Origin: Candidatus Methanosuratincola petrocarbonis (ex Vanwonterghem et al. 2016) | Lineage (GTDB): Archaea > Thermoproteota > Methanomethylicia > Methanomethylicales > Methanomethylicaceae | NCBI GenBank assembly: GCA_001717015.1 | Contig: MAGV01000083.1 | Span: 44,968 to 53,314 of the forward strand | DNA length: 8,347 bases | Direction: 5' to 3' | Shown here: positions 6,106 through 8,347 of the stretch, one piece after another | Layout: every line of letters starts with the position of its first letter | How positions within the stretch are numbered: the first letter of the stretch is position 1 | Position numbers and translations under genes: made by a program | The notes under the pieces: model-generated | Database searches by the model: none | Told to the model about the DNA's origin: nothing | Seen by the model: the letters and a program-made list of their open reading frames with translations, nothing else

Positions 6106-6176
6106 ACGATTCACCGTATAACTAGTATAAAAAATTTCAAATATAAAGCGGATGTTGTTATCGTGGATGAGCGCCT
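6106..6176. promoter_or_regulatory. Divergent trmB/tes promoter region with direct repeat
   Basis: All control signals for both genes fit in 71 bases. AAATATAAAG (6139-6148) reads as a TATA box on both strands: rightward it would start tes RNA near 6168 (about 9-base leader), leftward it would start trmB RNA near 6117, just ahead of its GGTGA site. The direct repeat GTATAA-CTA-GTATAA (6116-6130, 9-base period, centred on the palindrome ACTAGT at 6121-6126) covers the inferred trmB start and is the best operator candidate. A second AT-rich box (AGTATAAAAAATTT, 6124-6137) could be an alternative tes TATA. tes has only a poor Shine-Dalgarno (GTGGATGA, 6163-6170). Confidence 0.5.
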
Positions 6177-7622
6177 ATGCAGGTACTTAAGAAGACGAAG
6201 AGCCTCTGCCCTGAATGCATGAAGGTTTTGGAGGCGGAGATTTATGAGGACAACGGCGTGGTGTACATCGGTAAGACCTGCGCAGAGCACGGGCACTTTG
6301 AGGACGTTTATTGGAGCGATTACGAGCTATACAAGAGGGCTGAGGGGTACGAACGCCTCGGCGACGGTCTCGAAAACCCTCGGACAAAGTCAGAAGCCGG
6401 ATGCCCGTACGACTGCGGGCTATGCCCATCCCACGGGTCGCACACGGTTCTTGCAATAATAGACGTTACCAATAGGTGCAATCTGAGGTGCCCTATCTGC
6501 TTTGCGAATGCTGCAGTGGCTGGTTACACCTATGAGCCGACCAGGGACCAGATCGCAGATATGCTGAAAAACCTCAGGAGCAACCGCCCTGTCCCGCCGA
6601 ACTCTTTACAGTTCTCCGGAGGGGAGCCGACTCTAAGGGACGACCTCCCAGACATCATACGGATGGCAAAGGAAGCAGGCTTCGATCACATCGAGGTCAA
6701 CACCAATGGTATACGCGTATCCAATGACCCATCTTTCCTGAAGAGCTTGATTGACGCCGGCCTCAGCACCCTTTATCTGCAGTTCGACGGCATGACGCCG
6801 GGCCCATATATTGCTGCAAGGGGCCTCGATCTCTTCCAGACCAAACTCAAGGTAATCGAGAGCTGCAGATCGGTCGGTCTGCACAGTCTTGTCTTGGTCC
6901 CGACGCTCGTGAGGGGGGTCAACGACGACCAGGTCGGGGACATCCTCAGGTTCGCGGCTAAGAACCACGACGTAGTCCGGGGCGTGAACTTCCAGCCCGT
7001 CTCAATGGCAGGCAGGATCGACAAGAACCGGCTGAGGGAGATGCGCATCACGATCCCTGACTTCTTGAAGCTCGTCGAGGCACAGACCAATGGTGAGATC
7101 AAGACCTCTGACTTCTACCCTATCCCTGTCGTAGTCCCGATATCGAATGCTGTTGGGGCTCTGAAGGGTAAGCGCTACCAGACATTCACAAACCACCAGC
7201 ACTGTGGAATGGCTACAATGGTGCTTCCTGAAGGTGATAAGCTCGTCCCGATAACAAAATATGCTGACGTTGAAAAGTTCATGGGATCAATGGAGAAGGT
7301 GTACGACGACGCGATCAAAGGATCCAAGTTAAGGGCGAAGATGCACCTGCTCGGAGCGACCAGGCACGTTAACAAGGCACTGCTTGGGAGCATCCTTTCG
7401 TCTGTGCTGCTCCACGGTGACTACGACTCTCTCGGGGAGTTCATGCGCAAGGTCGTGCTGATCGGCTGCATGCATTTTATGGATCCGTATAACTTCGACT
7501 TGGAAAGGGTGAGGCGATGCACAATTCACTATGCGCTTCCCGACGGCAGAATCATACCTTTCTGCACAATGAACTCGATCCACAGGCAGCCGTTTGAGAG
7601 GGACTTTAGCAAAACGCCTTGA
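6177..7622 (+). CDS. tes: Tetraether lipid synthase, radical SAM (MJ0619 type)
   Basis: Homologue of the archaeal radical SAM enzyme Tes, which forms carbon-carbon bonds between the phytanyl chain ends of diether lipids to make membrane-spanning tetraethers (GDGT). Seen in 481 residues: an N-terminal metal-binding part CPEC (11, 14) with C..HG (Cys35, His38); a second cluster GCPYDCGLCPSH (Cys76, 80, 83); the radical SAM motif CNLRCPIC (Cys101, 105, 108) after IIDVTNR; SGGEPT (147-152), NTNG, LQFDG, and GVNFQPVSMAGR. C-terminal cysteines are at 343 (HQHCG), 431, 448 and 463 (PFCTMNSIHR). This extra-cysteine layout matches the several iron-sulfur clusters and rubredoxin-like iron described for Tes. 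Length is near the family norm, with no break or frameshift. It is divergent from a TrmB-type regulator and followed by rps25e after 52 bases. Family membership is secure; chemistry on this organism's lipids is inferred. Confidence 0.94.
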   Translation: MQVLKKTKSLCPECMKVLEAEIYEDNGVVYIGKTCAEHGHFEDVYWSDYELYKRAEGYERLGDGLENPRTKSEAGCPYDCGLCPSHGSHTVLAIIDVTNRCNLRCPICFANAAVAGYTYEPTRDQIADMLKNLRSNRPVPPNSLQFSGGEPTLRDDLPDIIRMAKEAGFDHIEVNTNGIRVSNDPSFLKSLIDAGLSTLYLQFDGMTPGPYIAARGLDLFQTKLKVIESCRSVGLHSLVLVPTLVRGVNDDQVGDILRFAAKNHDVVRGVNFQPVSMAGRIDKNRLREMRITIPDFLKLVEAQTNGEIKTSDFYPIPVVVPISNAVGALKGKRYQTFTNHQHCGMATMVLPEGDKLVPITKYADVEKFMGSMEKVYDDAIKGSKLRAKMHLLGATRHVNKALLGSILSSVLLHGDYDSLGEFMRKVVLIGCMHFMDPYNFDLERVRRCTIHYALPDGRIIPFCTMNSIHRQPFERDFSKTP

Positions 7623-7628
7623 CCAAAA

Positions 7629-7668
7629 CATTTTTATTGTTAACTTCACCTTTTTCCGGTGTCAGGTG
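7629..7668 (+). promoter_or_regulatory. tes terminator / rps25e promoter and ribosome-binding site
   Basis: The short gap holds two T-rich runs (CATTTTTATTG, 7629-7639, and CCTTTTTCC, 7649-7657) that can end tes transcription. The first also reads as a weak TATA box after an A-rich BRE-like stretch (CCAAAACA), giving an RNA start near 7660. AGGTG (7664-7668) is six bases before ATG 7675 and fixes the rps25e start. Confidence 0.45.
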
Positions 7669-7674
7669 TGTCTT

Positions 7675-7974
7675 ATGGGTGGGGCTAAAAAGACTGTTGC
7701 CAAGCCAGCGAAGGACGCTGCTCAAGAGAAGAAGGAGACTGCGAAGAAGGAGATCCAAAAATCAGCAGCCACGTCGGTGGTAGACCCGAAGGTTTTGGAT
7801 CAGATCAAGAAGGAAGTCCCGAAGATGGTCTGTGTGACACCATACCAGATTTACTCAAAGTATAACCTGAAGTATAGTGTCGCGAAGGATCTTCTTGAAG
7901 GCATGGTCAGCCAAGGGCTGCTCAAAGAAGTAAAGAAGACACGTAGAGTAAGCATCTATGCCCCGGCGGCTTAA
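7675..7974 (+). CDS. rps25e: Small ribosomal subunit protein S25e (eS25)
   Basis: Component of the 30S subunit in archaea, near the head/beak side in eukaryotic ribosomes. The 99-residue protein has a lysine/alanine-rich, probably disordered N-terminal tail (1-34) followed by the winged-helix core. The core runs from VLDQIKKEVPKM through VTPYQIYSKYNLKYSVAKDLLEGMVSQGLLKEV to the basic end KKTRRVSIYAPA, matching eukaryotic RPS25. ATG 7675 is chosen over the longer in-frame frame from 7594, since that would overlap tes and span its T-tracts, whereas AGGTG sits six bases before 7675. From memory S25e is restricted among archaea mostly to TACK and Asgard lineages, so it is the best taxonomic clue here. 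It is followed 11 bases later by the next gene, probably in one transcript. Confidence 0.93.
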   Translation: MGGAKKTVAKPAKDAAQEKKETAKKEIQKSAATSVVDPKVLDQIKKEVPKMVCVTPYQIYSKYNLKYSVAKDLLEGMVSQGLLKEVKKTRRVSIYAPAA

Positions 7975-7985
7975 GGGTGCATTTT

Positions 7986-8347
7986 TTGCCCTCTCCTAAA
8001 GAATCAGAAATAACGATCTCCATCGAGTTTGAGAGCGCACAAGTTGAAGGCGTACTCTCCCGAATCCTCTCTCCCAGGACTGTAGAGGCGATCGTGGAGG
8101 CATTGCCTTTCACCTCCAGGACCTTCCTCTGGAAAGAAGAGGTATACTTCGAGATCCCTGTTTCGGTAGGGCCAGAGAAGCCAAGGTCTACTGTAACCCC
8201 GGGCACGCTCGCATATTGGCCCCCTTCCAAGGCATTTTGTGTATTCTACGGGGATTCGCAGCCGTACAGCCCCGTCAATGTGATTGGGAGGCTCGTATCA
8301 TCTACAGATACCGTGAGGCGGGTAAAACGGGGGGAATGGGTTACAGT
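7986..8347 (+). CDS. Cyclophilin-like protein (DUF369/TM1367 type), 3' end outside window
   Basis: Small beta-barrel protein with a cyclophilin-like fold but, in this family, no proven peptidyl-prolyl isomerase activity; function unknown. About 120 residues are visible: TISIEFES at the start, TVEAIVEALPFTSRTFLWKEEVYFEIPV, then the hallmarks GTLAYWPPSKAFCVFYG and SPVNVIGRL, and a final strand VRRVKRGEWV. The usual length is about 120-130 residues, so only a few are missing at the right edge. TTG 7986 is preferred because GGGTG (7975-7979) is six bases upstream; GTG 7977 is in frame and would add three residues. A T6 run (7982-7987) overlaps this start and might terminate part of the rps25e transcript. 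Translational linkage to rps25e is likely from the 11-base gap. Confidence 0.85.
   Translation, partial: MPSPKESEITISIEFESAQVEGVLSRILSPRTVEAIVEALPFTSRTFLWKEEVYFEIPVSVGPEKPRSTVTPGTLAYWPPSKAFCVFYGDSQPYSPVNVIGRLVSSTDTVRRVKRGEWVT

Noticed and set aside
1478..6126. ACTAGT hexamer at several places, two of them beside TATA-like boxes (about 5209-5214 and 6121-6126), as a regulator site
   Set aside because: The same hexamer also occurs inside the glgP and trmB coding regions, so the count is near chance; only the GTATAA direct repeat at 6116-6130 is kept as an operator candidate.
7594..7674. 27-residue N-terminal extension of S25e
   Set aside because: It overlaps the end of tes, translates T-rich terminator/promoter sequence into hydrophobic residues and has no family counterpart; AGGTG at 7664-7668 marks ATG 7675.

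Overview
The window looks like a stretch of archaeal chromosome. Promoters have TATA/BRE-like boxes about 25 bases before the inferred transcript starts. Ribosome-binding sites are of the archaeal GGTG/GGTGA/AGGTG type. The genes are archaeal: a TrmB-family regulator, a tetraether lipid synthase (Tes) homologue and ribosomal protein S25e. S25e is, from memory, found in TACK and Asgard archaea and not in typical Euryarchaeota, so a TACK-lineage archaeon (for example near Bathyarchaeia, Methanomethylicia or Nitrososphaeria) is the best guess. Base composition looks close to 50 percent G+C and gives no finer placement. I see no mobile element, CRISPR array, tRNA or rRNA.

Layout, left to right. 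(1) The 3' part of serB (phosphoserine phosphatase), cut by the left edge. (2) A thioredoxin with an unusual charged N-terminal helix, under its own promoter. (3) A short-form alpha-glucan phosphorylase (glgP). (4) A TatD-like TIM-barrel metal hydrolase. These four are on the plus strand. (5) On the minus strand and convergent with the hydrolase, inositol-3-phosphate synthase (ino1). (6) An intergenic stretch of about 370 bases with the ino1 promoter, a GC-rich segment with crossing complementary stretches, and a doubtful 36-codon ORF. (7) A TrmB-type regulator, minus strand, divergent from (8) tes across a 71-base shared promoter region. (9) rps25e. (10) A cyclophilin-like protein, cut by the right edge.

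How the genes may work together (inference). GlgP releases glucose-1-phosphate from glucan. After isomerisation to glucose-6-phosphate this is the Ino1 substrate, and Ino1 makes the inositol phosphate that archaea attach to CDP-archaeol to form archaetidylinositol. Tes joins the isoprenoid chains of archaeal diether lipids to make membrane-spanning tetraethers. SerB makes serine, another archaeal lipid headgroup. The centre of the window may therefore be a loosely grouped membrane-lipid neighbourhood, with the TrmB-like protein well placed to control itself and tes. S25e and the cyclophilin-like gene are probably unrelated housekeeping neighbours.

Nothing here is clearly a new system. The points most worth checking are the compact trmB/tes divergent promoter with its direct repeat, the structured segment upstream of ino1, and the grouping of lipid genes.
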